From assembly GCF_000735525.1 (NCBI RefSeq), contig NZ_JMPR01000035.1:124001-188000 (forward strand): a stretch of DNA of 64,000 nt. The letters run 5' to 3'. This DNA comes from Tatumella ptyseos ATCC 33301 (GTDB taxonomy: Bacteria; Pseudomonadota; Gammaproteobacteria; Enterobacterales; Enterobacteriaceae). The translations under genes were made by a program, and so were the position numbers. Of this stretch, positions 20,115-30,612 are shown in pieces (the stretch's first letter is position 1; every line of letters begins with the position of its first letter). A model generated the notes under the pieces. The model was not told where the DNA came from. It did not search any database and saw only the letters and a list, made by a program, of their open reading frames with translations.

Positions 20115-21080
20115 TTAACGCAGGGCATACCATTCTTTATGTTTTAGCGGGTTCAGTGCCGCGCCGATAATATCGGAAAGCACATTCACCAGCATCACCA
20201 TGGTGCCGATGACCATCACGCCGGCAGAAATCGCTGCATAATCCTGCTGACGGATGGCCCCAATGAGCCAGTGTCCCAGCCCCGGCCAGTTAAATACCAC
20301 CTCGGTTATCATTGTCAGTGTCAGCATGGTAGAGAACTGTAACCCCAGATGCGGGATCACCGGTGGCAACGCATTGTGCAGGACATGACGACGGATCACC
20401 GTCACGCGGGATAAGCCGCGGGTTACTGCAGCTTTAACATAGTTCTTTTCCAGTATATCCAGTGTACTGTTACGGACAAGGCGGATGACTTCGGTCATCG
20501 GCGCCACCGCCAGGGTGACTACCGGTAATATCAGGTGGCAGAGAATATTCAGCAACATCTCATGCCGCCAGGGTGAGTCTGATAACCAGGCATCGATGAG
20601 GACAAAACCGGTCACATGTTGCAAAGGATAGAGCAGGTCCAGTCGCCCGGAGACTGGCAACCAGCCGAGGGTCAGAGAGAAAAACAGGGTCAGCAACAGT
20701 GCCAGCCAGAACACCGGCACCGAAAAGCCGACTAAGGCGAGGGCGCTGATCAGTTTATCCTGCCACTTTTTACGCATGACTGCCGCGGTGATCCCCAGCG
20801 GGATCCCCAGCAGCAGTGCCAGCAGGAAAGCGAGTACGCATAATTCCAGGGTGGCCGGGACCACTTCTTTCAGCTGGTCTGTGATTGGCTGGCTGTTAAC
20901 ACTGGACACGCCGAAATCCAGTTGCAGCATACTTTTGAACCAGAACCACCAGGCATCGCCCAGCGAAGCGCCTTCCAGGGGGGCGTGCGGGGTAAAATAA
21001 CTCAGGCTGAAGGCGACCAGCGACAGCAGAAACAGCGTGATCCCCAGCAGGACAAGGCGGCGCAGAATAAAAATAATCAT
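20115..21080 (-). CDS. sapB: Sap ABC transporter permease SapB
   Basis: 321-residue permease of the DppB/OppB type, equal in length to E. coli SapB and intact at both ends. Six hydrophobic segments; the conserved loop [21 protein letters not shown] carries the EAA-like motif. The start overlaps sapA by 4 bases (ATGA), so sapAB are translationally coupled. Downstream the operon is interrupted by a hairpin and the inserted lipoprotein gene. Confidence 0.95.
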   Translation of the reverse strand: MIIFILRRLVLLGITLFLLSLVAFSLSYFTPHAPLEGASLGDAWWFWFKSMLQLDFGVSSVNSQPITDQLKEVVPATLELCVLAFLLALLLGIPLGITAAVMRKKWQDKLISALALVGFSVPVFWLALLLTLFFSLTLGWLPVSGRLDLLYPLQHVTGFVLIDAWLSDSPWRHEMLLNILCHLILPVVTLAVAPMTEVIRLVRNSTLDILEKNYVKAAVTRGLSRVTVIRRHVLHNALPPVIPHLGLQFSTMLTLTMITEVVFNWPGLGHWLIGAIRQQDYAAISAGVMVIGTMVMLVNVLSDIIGAALNPLKHKEWYALR

Positions 21081-22714
21081 GGAGCGTTATCCTCAGAATC
21101 ATCCCGATAGACGCCGGCAAAGGAAGTATTACCAAACGGACTCAGGATCAGCCCTTTGATATCGTAGCGGTAAGCCTGCAAGCGCAGTGAAGATGCCAGC
21201 GGCAGTACCGGGAGCTGATCGGTCAGCATTTGTTGTGCCCGGGAGTAACGGTCGATACGCTCCGCCAACTGTTGTGACGTGAGTGCCTGATGGAGCAGCG
21301 TATCAAAGGCCGGGTCACACCAGTGGGCATAGTTGGTGGCAGAGCTTATCGCGGCACAACTGAGTAGTGGCCTGAAGAAACTGTCCGGGTCATTACTGTC
21401 GGTCGACCATCCCGCGAGCGTCAGGTCATGATTGAGCGACATTAACTGCGCTTCCTGAAAACGCCCCTCTACAGGAATAATGCTGACAGTCACCCCGATA
21501 CGGCCCAAATCGGCCTGGATGAGTTCCGCCGTTTTCAGCGGGCTGGGGTTCCAGGGCTGTGAGGCGGTCGGCACCATTAATCTGAGATGCAGGTCATGCA
21601 CGTTCAGTTGCTTCAGTGCCTGTATCGCTTTCGCCGGATTATAGTCAGAGACGGTTGCCTGGCTGTCATAAGCCCAGGATGCCCGGGGCAGAATAGAGGC
21701 TGCCGTTTCTGCGGTACCATAATAGATAGAAGACATCAGCCGGTCATTATTGATTGCCAGCGCCAGTGCTTTTCTGACAGCGGGATTATCCAGCGGCGGT
21801 TTACGGGTATTAAATGCCAGATAGGCGATATTCATGCCGGGGCGCAGGGTCATCCTCAGGCGCGGGTCATCCCGCAAAATGGTCAGCTGGCTGGCGGCAG
21901 GATAGGCCAGAACATCACATTCGCCGGTCAGAAGTTTAGATAAACGGCCCGTACCACCCGCACCGATATCGATCACCACCTGCTGCATGCGGGGGATACC
22001 TTTCCAGTAATCCGGATTCCGTGCCAGACGAATAAATTGGCCGGAACGATATTCGCTCAACTGGAAAGGTCCGGTCCCCACCGGCTGACGATCCATCTGC
22101 TCTTCATGACCGCTGGCTGTCAGCTGATCAGCGTATTCTTTGGACAGTATCGGAGCGTAATGGGTGGCAATGTGCCAGAGGAACGAGGCATCCGGATGTG
22201 TCAGCTGTATTTCAACGGTGTAATTATCCAGCTTTTTGATGCTTTTGACGTTATCCGGAAACTTCAGACTGTCAAAATAGGGGTAGCTGCCGCCGCCAAT
22301 GTCATGCCAGGGGTTATTGCGGTCGAACATACGTGAAAAGCTGAAAACAACATCATCAGCATCCATGGCGCGGTGCGGTGTAAACCATGCCGTTTTCTGA
22401 AAACTGACATGATGGCGAAGATGAAAAATATAGGTCGCGCCGCCATCTTTTACATCCCACCCGGAAGCCAGTTCAGGCGTCAGCCGATAGGTATAGGGAT
22501 CCACACCCAGCAAACTGTCATATAACTGGGCCGCCAGTGTATCCACGGTCAGTCCGCTACTGGCCAATTGCGGGTTAAAGGTATTCAGCACGCCGTTTAC
22601 ACAGTAAACGAAGCCATTCTGCCGGATATCAGGTGTTACTGACGCAGATGCAGTGTTGCAGAGCAGAGCGACGCCAAGACACAACGCGGAATATAATTTC
22701 AGCATAGTACTCAA
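21077..22714 (-). CDS. sapA: Sap periplasmic peptide-binding protein SapA
   Basis: Periplasmic family-5 solute-binding protein (DppA/OppA-like) of the Sap system. In Salmonella and Haemophilus SapA binds antimicrobial peptides and haem. 545 residues, E. coli 547. Signal peptide at 1-24 (cleavage after ASA). Conserved blocks include [28 protein letters not shown] and [28 protein letters not shown]. First gene of the operon; pspF follows upstream on the same strand. Confidence 0.94.
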   Translation of the reverse strand: MSTMLKLYSALCLGVALLCNTASASVTPDIRQNGFVYCVNGVLNTFNPQLASSGLTVDTLAAQLYDSLLGVDPYTYRLTPELASGWDVKDGGATYIFHLRHHVSFQKTAWFTPHRAMDADDVVFSFSRMFDRNNPWHDIGGGSYPYFDSLKFPDNVKSIKKLDNYTVEIQLTHPDASFLWHIATHYAPILSKEYADQLTASGHEEQMDRQPVGTGPFQLSEYRSGQFIRLARNPDYWKGIPRMQQVVIDIGAGGTGRLSKLLTGECDVLAYPAASQLTILRDDPRLRMTLRPGMNIAYLAFNTRKPPLDNPAVRKALALAINNDRLMSSIYYGTAETAASILPRASWAYDSQATVSDYNPAKAIQALKQLNVHDLHLRLMVPTASQPWNPSPLKTAELIQADLGRIGVTVSIIPVEGRFQEAQLMSLNHDLTLAGWSTDSNDPDSFFRPLLSCAAISSATNYAHWCDPAFDTLLHQALTSQQLAERIDRYSRAQQMLTDQLPVLPLASSLRLQAYRYDIKGLILSPFGNTSFAGVYRDDSEDNAP

Positions 22715-22890
22715 AGATTATTTACAGATTACCTGAAGTGTACCGTAAACCCGGCAGTGACCCCAACTTTAGTATTTGTCCCTCAGGAGAAGTCCCGGAG
22801 GCTCCTTACCGTGAAACACATCACCGGTGGTGACCCGGCGCAGACGTTGGCCCGGGCCGGCATTATTCTGCTGACGGCTCCGGGGCAGGA

Positions 22891-23895
22891 TCAGCGACTG
22901 ACCGGTATCTGATGCTTTTTGATCAGAGCACGAAGCTGGTGATAAGTCAGGCCAAGGGCAGCGGCGGCTTTACGCTGATGGAAGTGGTGTGTCCGCAGAC
23001 TGTATTCGACCAGCGCACGTTCCTGCCGGTGCTGCCATCCTCTGAGGTCAAGAGGCAGTTCAGGTTCGGCGCTGAATGGCAGAGAACTTTCAGGCACTTT
23101 CTTCAGTTCCTCGCCGGGCGAAAATTCGGGACGGAATGGATTAAAAATAATCCGGTCAAGCATCTCTTCGCTTGAGTGATGGCGGTAAACAGAACGTTCG
23201 ATGACATTTTTCAGTTCACGCACATTACCCGGCCAGTCCCAGTTCAGTAATTGCTGACGGGCCTTTTCGGTGAACCCCGGGAAAAGGGGGAACCCCAGCT
23301 CCCGGCACATCTGGATGGCAAACTGCTCGCCAAGCAGCAGAATATCGGACTGCCGCTCGCGTAGCGGAGGAATATTTACCACATCGAATGCCAGGCGATC
23401 CAGTAAATCGGCACGGAACTGACCGCTGGCGGCACGGGCCGGAAGATCTTCATTGGTCGCGCAGATCAGTCTGACATTGACCTGCAGTGGCTGGCTGCCG
23501 CCAACGCGCTCCAGCTGGCCGTACTCAATGACTCTCAGTAATTTTTCCTGGACCTGCATAGGCGCAGTGGCGAGTTCATCCAGAAACAGGGTGCCACCAT
23601 CGGCCCGTTCGAAGCGGCCCTGATGACGGGTACGGGCGCCGGTGAAGGCACCGGCCTCATGCCCGAACAGTTCCGAGTCCAGCAGATTCTCGTTCAGTGC
23701 GGCGCAGTTAAGGGAAATAAAAGGGCCAGCCCAGCGCGGGGAGAGGTAATGAAGGCGATTGGCAATCAGTTCCTTACCGGTACCTCGTTCACCGATGACC
23801 AGCACCGGTTTATTCAGCACCGCCAGAGCCGAAACCTGCTCAAGCATAGCGAGAAAATTATTCGCTTCTCCTGACAGAGGATCCCGTTGTTCCAT
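22891..23895 (-). CDS. pspF: phage-shock protein operon transcriptional activator PspF
   Basis: Sigma-54 enhancer-binding protein that activates pspA; held inactive by PspA. About 334 residues, consisting only of an AAA+ domain and a C-terminal Fis-type HTH, with no receiver domain. Walker A GERGTGKE (35-42), sigma-54 contact loop GAFTGA (82-87), HTH at the end (HQRKAAAALGLTYHQLRALIKKHQI). I use the ATG at 23895; a GTG 15 bp upstream is possible. Neither has a good ribosome site. Its start codon overlaps the first of the two presumed PspF sites, consistent with the autorepression known in E. coli. Confidence 0.94.
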   Translation of the reverse strand: MEQRDPLSGEANNFLAMLEQVSALAVLNKPVLVIGERGTGKELIANRLHYLSPRWAGPFISLNCAALNENLLDSELFGHEAGAFTGARTRHQGRFERADGGTLFLDELATAPMQVQEKLLRVIEYGQLERVGGSQPLQVNVRLICATNEDLPARAASGQFRADLLDRLAFDVVNIPPLRERQSDILLLGEQFAIQMCRELGFPLFPGFTEKARQQLLNWDWPGNVRELKNVIERSVYRHHSSEEMLDRIIFNPFRPEFSPGEELKKVPESSLPFSAEPELPLDLRGWQHRQERALVEYSLRTHHFHQRKAAAALGLTYHQLRALIKKHQIPVSR

Positions 23896-23929
23896 GATGA
23901 ATATAACCACTTAGTGATGAATATCACCA
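23895..23929 (+). promoter_or_regulatory. paired PspF upstream activator sites
   Basis: Two near-identical 15-bp sequences, TGATGAATATAACCA (23895-23909) and TGATGAATATCACCA (23915-23929), start exactly 20 bp apart. The second contains the dyad GTGAT-GAAT-ATCAC. They lie 65-100 bp upstream of the sigma-54 promoter, the usual place for PspF UAS I and II. Confidence 0.65.
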
Positions 23930-23974
23930 TTCTACAGGCGCAGGGAAACAGGGCAATAAAAACAAAGCATTATA

Positions 23975-23987
23975 AATCATCACTTTA
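23975..23987 (+). promoter_or_regulatory. IHF-like site in psp promoter
   Basis: AATCATCACTTTA matches WATCAANNNNTTR with one mismatch. It lies between the PspF sites and the sigma-54 promoter, where IHF bends DNA in E. coli psp. Confidence 0.5.
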
Positions 23988-23992
23988 AAAAC

Positions 23993-24008
23993 TGGCACGC
24001 CGCTTGCA
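23993..24008 (+). promoter_or_regulatory. sigma-54 promoter of pspA
   Basis: TGGCACGCCGCTTGCA fits the -24/-12 consensus TGGCAC-N5-TTGCA exactly. It lies 75 bp before pspA. Confidence 0.93.
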
Positions 24009-24082
24009 ATACTGATTATGCCACATGATTTTGTGTGAAATAATTTTCGCCGGGAATACCGGCAGCTTTCAGGAGAGTCCTT

Positions 24083-24754
24083 ATGGGTATTTTTTCGCGC
24101 TTTACCGACATTGTGAATGCCAATATCAATTCGTTACTGGAACGGGCGGAAGATCCGCAAAAAATGGTAAGACTGATGATTCAGGAAATGGAAGACACCC
24201 TGATTGAAGTCCGCACCACCTCCGCGCGGGCACTGGCGGAGAAAAAACAGTTAAGCCGCCGCATTGAGCAGGCAACGGCTCAGTCCCGGGAGTGGCAGGA
24301 AAAAGCAGAACTGGCTATCCGTAAAGAGAAAGAAGATCTGGCCCGGGCCGCGCTGCAGGAAAAACAGAAACTCAACGGGGTGATTGAGGCATTGCAGCAG
24401 GAAATTGCACAGACAGAAGAAAGTCTGAACCGGATGAAAACCGAAATCACCGAACTTGAGAATAAACTGACTGAAACCCGCGCCCGTCAGCAGGCCCTGA
24501 CATTACGTCATCAGGCGGCTTCTGCCTCCCGGGATGTCCGTCGCCAGCTGGATAGCGGAAAGATGGACCAGGCGATGGCCCGGTTTGAGTCGTTTGAGCG
24601 CAGGATTGACCATATGGAAGCCGAAGCCGAAAGTCAGCGTTTCGGTAAGCCACAGTCGCTGGAAAGCCAGTTTGCCAGCCTGAAAACAGATGATGAGATA
24701 AGCCAGCAACTTGCTGCACTGAAAGAAAAAATGCAGCGTACCGACGGGCAGTAA
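24083..24754 (+). CDS. pspA: phage-shock protein A
   Basis: Peripheral inner-membrane ESCRT-III-like coiled-coil protein. It restrains PspF and, when membranes are stressed, assembles on them to hold the proton gradient. 223 residues (E. coli 222). An N-terminal amphipathic helix ([20 protein letters not shown]) precedes long coiled coils over about 25-190. CAGGAGAG precedes the ATG. First gene of pspABCD under the sigma-54 promoter. Confidence 0.97.
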   Translation: MGIFSRFTDIVNANINSLLERAEDPQKMVRLMIQEMEDTLIEVRTTSARALAEKKQLSRRIEQATAQSREWQEKAELAIRKEKEDLARAALQEKQKLNGVIEALQQEIAQTEESLNRMKTEITELENKLTETRARQQALTLRHQAASASRDVRRQLDSGKMDQAMARFESFERRIDHMEAEAESQRFGKPQSLESQFASLKTDDEISQQLAALKEKMQRTDGQ

Positions 24755-24803
24755 TGCCCGATCATGGCTTTCTGCCTTTAACGCGACTCAGTAAGGAGAA
24801 TTC

Positions 24804-25028
24804 ATGAGCGCCGTCATTCTTTTTATGGTTCCACTGACCATTTTTGTCCTGTTTGTTGCGCCTGTCTGGTTATGGCTGCACTACAATAAACGGGGTAACG
24901 AACTCTCGTCGCAGGAGATGGAACGCTTGCAACAGGCGACGCAGGATGTCCGGCGTATGCGTGAGCGCATTGATGCGCTGGAAGCGATCCTTGATGCGGA
25001 AAATCCGCAATGGAGGCAGCCGCAATGA
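24804..25028 (+). CDS. pspB: phage-shock protein B
   Basis: 74-residue inner-membrane sensor that with PspC relays envelope stress to PspA. One transmembrane helix (about 3-25) followed by a cytoplasmic coiled coil containing SSQEMERLQQ...VRRMRERIDALEAILD, as in E. coli (74 residues). AAGGAG precedes the start. It overlaps pspC by 4 bases. Confidence 0.96.
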   Translation: MSAVILFMVPLTIFVLFVAPVWLWLHYNKRGNELSSQEMERLQQATQDVRRMRERIDALEAILDAENPQWRQPQ

Positions 25029-25387
25029 ACCCAGGGTTGTCATCACGTAAATTATGGCGTGACCCGCAGCAGGGTAAACTGATGGGGGTATGCGCAGGGC
25101 TGAGCGAATACCTGAATGTCCCGGTGACACTGATCCGTATTATGGTCATCATTTCTTTATTTATCGGCCTGTTCATGATCACGGTAGTGGTCTACTTTTC
25201 GCTGGGGTACTTTCTGGAAAAAAGGCCGCTCTCCGCCGACGGGGAAGATACTACGGCACCGGATGCGTCTGCATTACTGGAGGTTCTGGAAAGCGAAACA
25301 GGCCGGAATGAACGGCGTTTGCGTGATATCGAACGCTACGTCACGTCGGAAACATTTTCAGTGCGCAGCCGTTTCAGGCAACTGTAA
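25025..25387 (+). CDS. pspC: phage-shock protein C
   Basis: 120-residue PspC-domain membrane protein, partner of PspB and a secretin-stress sensor. The cytoplasmic N terminus reads RKLWRDPQQGKLMGVCAGLSEYLNVP, then one long hydrophobic segment (IMVIISLFIGLFMITVVVYFS) and a conserved C-terminal end RDIERYVTSETFSVRSRFRQL. The ATG at 25025 overlaps the pspB stop (ATGA) and matches the E. coli start. An upstream in-frame start exists inside pspB. Confidence 0.95.
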   Translation: MNPGLSSRKLWRDPQQGKLMGVCAGLSEYLNVPVTLIRIMVIISLFIGLFMITVVVYFSLGYFLEKRPLSADGEDTTAPDASALLEVLESETGRNERRLRDIERYVTSETFSVRSRFRQL

Positions 25388-25419
25388 ACGGTGCGCCGTT
25401 CACAGCTAAGAGGTTAACG

Positions 25420-25668
25420 ATGAAAAACACCGGACAGCAGAATGCATGGCAACGTGGAGTACCTGTGCTTAAATCTGTGTTGAAATTTGTCCTGATCACC
25501 GCTATCAGTCGTACACCCGCCGGCCTCAGTGCCCGGGTACTGAATCGCGTCGCCCGTAAGCCGGTACGTATTGTCCTGGCGATGGTGCTGGAACCGGCAT
25601 TGTCTGCAATAATGAAAAAAATGTCGGCTCGCCTATTCAGGGAAAAGCATGAAGAGACTGCAAAATGA
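25420..25668 (+). CDS. pspD: phage-shock protein D
   Basis: 82-residue peripheral membrane protein of the psp operon (E. coli 73). Conserved pattern K..LK..L.TA....PAG.......VAR.P....LA..LEP.LS. The precise role is unknown even in E. coli. Its end overlaps ycjX by 20 bases. pspE (rhodanese), next in E. coli, is not here. Confidence 0.88.
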   Translation: MKNTGQQNAWQRGVPVLKSVLKFVLITAISRTPAGLSARVLNRVARKPVRIVLAMVLEPALSAIMKKMSARLFREKHEETAK

Positions 25669-27046
25669 GATTGCATCACTGGTACAGCGCGGGGCGGATA
25701 AGCACTTGCGCCTGGCCGTTACCGGCCTGAGCCGTAGCGGCAAAACCGCTTTTATTACCTCACTGGTTAATCAGTTAATTAATGTTCATAACGGCGCGGC
25801 ATTGCCGCTTTTTTCCGTGGTCCGGGACGAACGATTGCTGGGCGTCCGGCGAGTCCCCCAACGCGATATGGGAATTGCCCGTTTCAGTTATGACCGGGGC
25901 CTTGCTCAGCTTTTCGATTCCCCGCCGGCCTGGCCGACACCGACCCGGGGGATCAGTGAAATGCGGCTGGCGCTTCGTTACCGCTCACAGGACTCATTGC
26001 TCCGTTATCTGAAAGAAACCTCAACGCTGTATCTGGAAATTATTGATTATCCCGGCGAGTGGCTGCTGGATTTACCGATGCTGGCACAGGACTTTTTTAG
26101 CTGGTCAGAGCAGATGACCGGACTGCTGCACGGAGAGCGCGCGGCGCTGGCTGCCCGATGGCGGCAACTGACGGCGTCGCTGGACCCTTTTGCGCCTGCC
26201 GATGAGAACCAGCTGGCGGATATCTCTCACGCCTGGACGGCGTATCTTCATGACTGCAAACACCACGGGTTACATTTTATTCAGCCGGGCCGCTGCGTTA
26301 TGCCGGGTGAGATGGCCGGCGCTCCGGCATTACAGTTCTTTCCCTGGCCGGTCGGCCCGGACGATGACAGGGCCGCGCTGAGTAAGGCCGATAAAAACAG
26401 CAATTACGGCATGTTGCAGGCCAGATATCATTATTACTGTCAGCATGTGGTTAAACGGTTTTATAAAGAACACTTTGTAAAATTCGACCGGCAGATCGTG
26501 CTGGTGGACTGTCTGCAGCCGCTGAACAGCGGACCTGAGGCTTTCAATGATATGCGGATGGCCCTGACACAACTGATGCAAAGTTTTCACTACGGTCAGC
26601 GCACACTGCTCAGGCGCCTGTTTTCTCCGGTCATCGATAAGCTGCTGTTTGCCGCGACCAAAGCTGACCATATCACGACCGATCAGCATGCCAGTCTGGT
26701 CTCGCTGTTACGACAGATGGTGCAGGAGGCGTGGCAGCAGGCAGCCTTCGAGGGCATCAAAATGGACTGTGTTGCATTGTCGTCAGTGCGCGCTACCGGC
26801 GCGGGGACGATGATGCACCAGCAGCAGCGTTTTCCTGCTTTGCGTGGACATCGTCTTTCTGATGGCAGTCCGCTGACGTTCTATCCGGGCGATGTTCCGC
26901 CCCGTTTCCCGGCTGATGCCTTCTGGCAGAACGGCGGCTTTCGTTTTGAAGCCTTCAGACCGCCGGTCATGGACAGTGACCGGCCGCTTCCCCATATCCG
27001 TATGGACAGTGCGCTGGAATTTTTACTCGGAGACAAATTACGATGA
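25649..27046 (+). CDS. ycjX: YcjX, DUF463 P-loop protein
   Basis: 465 residues, identical in length to E. coli YcjX. Walker [11 protein letters not shown] (about 25-34) and a G-domain-like DYPGEW (DxxG) motif and TKAD-like segment (FAATKADHI) indicate a nucleotide-binding protein of GTPase type. Stress-associated; biochemical role not established. It overlaps pspD at the 5' end and ycjF at the 3' end by 4 bases, so the psp signal very probably extends into ycjXF. Confidence 0.93.
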   Translation: MKRLQNEIASLVQRGADKHLRLAVTGLSRSGKTAFITSLVNQLINVHNGAALPLFSVVRDERLLGVRRVPQRDMGIARFSYDRGLAQLFDSPPAWPTPTRGISEMRLALRYRSQDSLLRYLKETSTLYLEIIDYPGEWLLDLPMLAQDFFSWSEQMTGLLHGERAALAARWRQLTASLDPFAPADENQLADISHAWTAYLHDCKHHGLHFIQPGRCVMPGEMAGAPALQFFPWPVGPDDDRAALSKADKNSNYGMLQARYHYYCQHVVKRFYKEHFVKFDRQIVLVDCLQPLNSGPEAFNDMRMALTQLMQSFHYGQRTLLRRLFSPVIDKLLFAATKADHITTDQHASLVSLLRQMVQEAWQQAAFEGIKMDCVALSSVRATGAGTMMHQQQRFPALRGHRLSDGSPLTFYPGDVPPRFPADAFWQNGGFRFEAFRPPVMDSDRPLPHIRMDSALEFLLGDKLR

Positions 27047-28131
27047 GTGACGATACTCCGCTAAAACCGAGGATCGATTTCCCCCCGCAGGATACCGGCA
27101 CGGCGGAACCGCTGCGTGAAGCGCGGTATTTTGACCCGGGGGAGCGGGAATTTACCGCCTCACCGGATCCGGCAGAAGAAGAGGACGTGGTTGCTGAAGA
27201 AATTGTACTTAACGGTGCATTGCGGCCACGGAAGTCGTTCCGGTGGCGGCTTTTTATGCTCGGGTTGGTGATCTTCTTCATGACCGTCATCGCCCGGACC
27301 GGGCAATGGCTGACGGATGCCTGGCATCAGCGTGACTGGATAGCTCTTGGCGGAACCCTTTCTCTCGGGCTGGTACTGTTTGCCGGCGCCGCGAGCCTGG
27401 TCAGCGAAGGCTACCGTTTATACCGGCTGAGACACCGGGCGCAGGAACGCGATGAGGCTTGCGAATTACTTAACAGCCACGGAACCGGTAAAGCGAAAGC
27501 CTTCTGTGAACAACTGGCGGCGCGCAGTGGGATCGGCGAGGCGCATCCTGCCTTCCGTCGCTGGCAGACATCTCTGCAGGAAACGCACAATGATCGGGAG
27601 ACCATGACGCTCTATGCCTCATGGGTACAACCCATCGCGGATAAACAAGCCCGCGAGAAGATTAGCCGTTATGCAGCGGAATCTGCGGTGATTATTGCCG
27701 TCAGTCCGCTGGCGATGGCCGATATGTTTTTTATTGCCTGGCGTAACATCCGAATGATTAACCAGATAGCCCGTATTTATGGCATTGAGCTGGGCTATTT
27801 CAGCCGGATACGTCTGTTCCGGGGGGTACTGTTCAATATTGCCTTTGCCGGTGCCAGTGAGCTTGTGCGTGAGGTGGGCGTGGACTGGATGTCTCAGGAT
27901 CTCATGGGCCGGTTGTCGGCCCGGGCGGCTCAGGGGATCGGTGCCGGTCTGCTGACGGCCCGGCTGGGCATTAAAGCGATGGAACTCTGCCGCCCGCTCC
28001 CCTGGATTGACGGGGATAAACCCCGGCTCGGGGATTTCAGGACTGAACTTTTCAGCCAGTTGCGCGATACCCTGAAGAAAAAGCCCTCCGATCACACACG
28101 GGATAAAAACAAGGAACGTACTGCCGGATAA
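27043..28131 (+). CDS. ycjF: YcjF, UPF0283 membrane protein
   Basis: 362-residue inner-membrane protein of the UPF0283/TIGR01620 family (E. coli 353). A polar N-terminal region precedes two transmembrane helices (about 69-88 and 100-122), then a long cytoplasmic-looking domain with another hydrophobic stretch near residue 215. Function unknown, always paired with YcjX. It starts in the ycjX stop (ATGA). Confidence 0.92.
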   Translation: MSDDTPLKPRIDFPPQDTGTAEPLREARYFDPGEREFTASPDPAEEEDVVAEEIVLNGALRPRKSFRWRLFMLGLVIFFMTVIARTGQWLTDAWHQRDWIALGGTLSLGLVLFAGAASLVSEGYRLYRLRHRAQERDEACELLNSHGTGKAKAFCEQLAARSGIGEAHPAFRRWQTSLQETHNDRETMTLYASWVQPIADKQAREKISRYAAESAVIIAVSPLAMADMFFIAWRNIRMINQIARIYGIELGYFSRIRLFRGVLFNIAFAGASELVREVGVDWMSQDLMGRLSARAAQGIGAGLLTARLGIKAMELCRPLPWIDGDKPRLGDFRTELFSQLRDTLKKKPSDHTRDKNKERTAG

Positions 28132-28270
28132 CCCTTTCCGCGCGGTTTTCCGACAGCCGGGCCCAGGGTTCCGCTCAGCCAGAAGTGTCAACTTTTCCTG
28201 CCAGAGCCCTTCAGCTCCTCCGGCTGACGCGGTATGATGACTGATTATTGTGATGGTCGGGAAAATATTG

Positions 28271-29845
28271 ATGCGCCTGGAAATTTTCTGTAGAGACAGA
28301 CAGGGGCTGGTCCGTGAATTGCTGGATCTGCTGGTCGCGCGGAATATCGATTTATACGGTATTGAAATCGTGGCCCTTGAACGCCTGTATCTGCGTTTCA
28401 GTGCGATAGCTTTCGAAGAATTCCGTTCGCTGATGGCCGAAATACGCCGGACGCCCGGGGTGACGGATGTGCGTACTGTCACGGATATGCCCTCAGAGCG
28501 CGAGCGCCGGGTACTGACTTCCTTACTGGAGGCCATGCCTGAGCCTGTCCTTTCTATCGACCTGAAAGGACGTATTGAGCTGGCTAATCCGGCAGCACAG
28601 ACGCTGTTTGGTCTGGACGAACAGAGGATGTATCACTCGCCAATCGGGCATTTGATTGAAGACAGAGAGCTTTCCCATTGGCCGGAAAGTGACATTGTCA
28701 CTTCTGTTACCCGACATGTGGTGATCCAGGGCCGGGATTTCCTGATGGAAATTCTGCCCATCTATCTTCCGGGTGAGCTGGAACAGCAGATCCAGCCGGT
28801 CGGTGCCATGATCATGCTGAAATCCACGGCGAGAATGGGCCACCAGCTTCAGCGTATTAACATGACTGATAACTGCGGTTTTGAACACATTGTGGCAGCC
28901 AGCCCGAAAATGCGTCAGTTACTGAATCAGGCCAGAAAACTGGCCGTCCATGATGCGCCTTTGCTGATCACCGGTGAGACCGGAACCGGCAAAGATATGC
29001 TTGCCAGAGCGTGTCACCAGCGAAGTCACCGTCATCTTCAGCCTTTCCTGGCGCTGAATTGTGCCTCTCTGCCGGATGATGTCGCCGAAAGTGAACTGTT
29101 TGGCCATGCTGCCGGGGCTTACCCGAATGCACTGGAGAATAAAAAAGGATTTTTCGAACAGGCCAACGGGGGCTCGGTATTACTTGATGAAATCGGCGAA
29201 ATGTCCCCGCGTATGCAGACCAAATTACTCCGCTTCCTGAATGACGGAACCTTCCGTCGGGTCGGTGAAGAGCATGAGGTGCACGTCGATGTCAGGGTCA
29301 TTTGCGCCACGCAAAAAAACCTGCAGGAACTGGTCAGCCGGGGGGAGTTTCGCGAGGATCTTTTCTACCGCCTGAATGTACTGACGCTCAGTATCCCGCC
29401 TTTACGCGAACACGCCCGCGATATTCAGCCATTAACAGAGATGTTTGTCTCCCGTTATGCAGATGAACAGGGAGGGGCAGCCCCGTCGATTTCGCCACAA
29501 CTGGCCGGTTATCTTTCACGATATAGCTGGCCTGGCAATGTACGACAGTTGAAAAATACCCTGTACCGGGCCATGGCGCAGCTGGAAGGTGATGAACTTC
29601 GTCCTAAGGATATTATCCTGCCGGAGCAGGCGGAGCATGAATTACCTATGGATGACAATCTGGAGGGGTCTCTGGACGATATTACCGGGCGATATGAACG
29701 CGCGGTACTGGTTCGTCTCTACAGCCATTATCCGAGTACCCGTAAGCTGGCGAAACGACTGGGAGTGTCACATACGGCTATCGCCAACAAACTTCGTGAA
29801 TACGGGCTGAATAAAAAAGGGGCCGGTGAAGACGAGGCCGGATAA
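28271..29845 (+). CDS. tyrR: aromatic amino acid regulator TyrR
   Basis: Dual regulator of aromatic amino acid synthesis and transport, using sigma-70 promoters. 524 residues (E. coli 513). ACT domain at 1-70, PAS at about 80-185, AAA+ domain with Walker A GETGTGKD (235-242), and C-terminal HTH STRKLAKRLGVSHTAIANKLREYGL. Start at MRLEIF, as in E. coli. Odd point: at 281-290 the protein has AGAYPNALEN, seven residues longer than E. coli TyrR at this place. This looks like a degenerate GAFTGA loop. Confidence 0.95.
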   Translation: MRLEIFCRDRQGLVRELLDLLVARNIDLYGIEIVALERLYLRFSAIAFEEFRSLMAEIRRTPGVTDVRTVTDMPSERERRVLTSLLEAMPEPVLSIDLKGRIELANPAAQTLFGLDEQRMYHSPIGHLIEDRELSHWPESDIVTSVTRHVVIQGRDFLMEILPIYLPGELEQQIQPVGAMIMLKSTARMGHQLQRINMTDNCGFEHIVAASPKMRQLLNQARKLAVHDAPLLITGETGTGKDMLARACHQRSHRHLQPFLALNCASLPDDVAESELFGHAAGAYPNALENKKGFFEQANGGSVLLDEIGEMSPRMQTKLLRFLNDGTFRRVGEEHEVHVDVRVICATQKNLQELVSRGEFREDLFYRLNVLTLSIPPLREHARDIQPLTEMFVSRYADEQGGAAPSISPQLAGYLSRYSWPGNVRQLKNTLYRAMAQLEGDELRPKDIILPEQAEHELPMDDNLEGSLDDITGRYERAVLVRLYSHYPSTRKLAKRLGVSHTAIANKLREYGLNKKGAGEDEAG

Positions 29846-29865
29846 CCCCGGATCAGCCGCGAGAC

Positions 29866-29893
29866 AGCAGGCCCGTCAGGAGGCGGGCCTGCT
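29866..29893. terminator. shared terminator of convergent tyrR and tpx
   Basis: AGCAGGCCCG/CGGGCCTGCT (29866-29875, 29884-29893), perfect 10-bp stem with an 8-nt loop, between two converging genes. T-runs are poor on both sides. Confidence 0.65.
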
Positions 29894-29902
29894 GAGCGGA
29901 AC

Positions 29903-30406
29903 TTACTTCAGCACAGCCAGGGCGGCGTCGTAGTCAGGTTCCTGCGCGATTTCTTCAACCAGTTCTGCATGCAGCACAGTATTATTTTCGTCCAGCACCA
30001 CCACAGCACGTGCACTCAGTGCTTTCAGCGGGCCTTCAAGAATTTCGACACCGTAATCATTTTTAAAGTCACTGCCACGGAATGCCGACAGTGTGATCAC
30101 ATTGTCCAGGCCGTCAGCGCCGCAGAAACGACTTTGTGCAAACGGCAGGTCAGCAGAGATACACAACACAACCGTATTGGTGATGTCTGAGGCCAGCTGA
30201 TTAAATTTACGTACCGAGGTTGCACAGGTGCTGGTATCGATACTCGGGAAGATGTTCAGTACCTTACGTTTTCCGGCATAGTCTCCCAGTGAGACATCAC
30301 TCAGATCTTTCGTCACCAGGGTGAAGTCAGGAGCAACGCTGCCTTTAGCCGGAAACTGACCCGCGATGGCAATTGGCTGCCCTTTAAAATTGATAGTCTG
30401 AGACAT
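29903..30406 (-). CDS. tpx: thiol peroxidase
   Basis: Periplasm-associated/cytoplasmic atypical 2-Cys peroxiredoxin that reduces alkyl hydroperoxides using thioredoxin. 167 residues. Peroxidatic Cys61 in [14 protein letters not shown] and resolving Cys95 in SRFCG are both present. AAGGAATCGCTG precedes the start. Position next to tyrR is conserved. Confidence 0.97.
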   Translation of the reverse strand: MSQTINFKGQPIAIAGQFPAKGSVAPDFTLVTKDLSDVSLGDYAGKRKVLNIFPSIDTSTCATSVRKFNQLASDITNTVVLCISADLPFAQSRFCGADGLDNVITLSAFRGSDFKNDYGVEILEGPLKALSARAVVVLDENNTVLHAELVEEIAQEPDYDAALAVLK

Positions 30407-30612
30407 CAGCGATTCCTTATCATCATTTGTGAGTGACTGCGACGCACTTCAATAGCGTACAGTGCAAGTGAACCCCTAATTTATCCCATATTTTGCACCC
30501 TTTTACGAGCAGGGACGGTATATTGCCGTATAAATATCATCTCTGTCTGGCCGTGAAAGGGGCAGCCTGCCTGATATCAGGCCAGAGGAACGAAAAACAA
30601 GAGGGAGCACAT

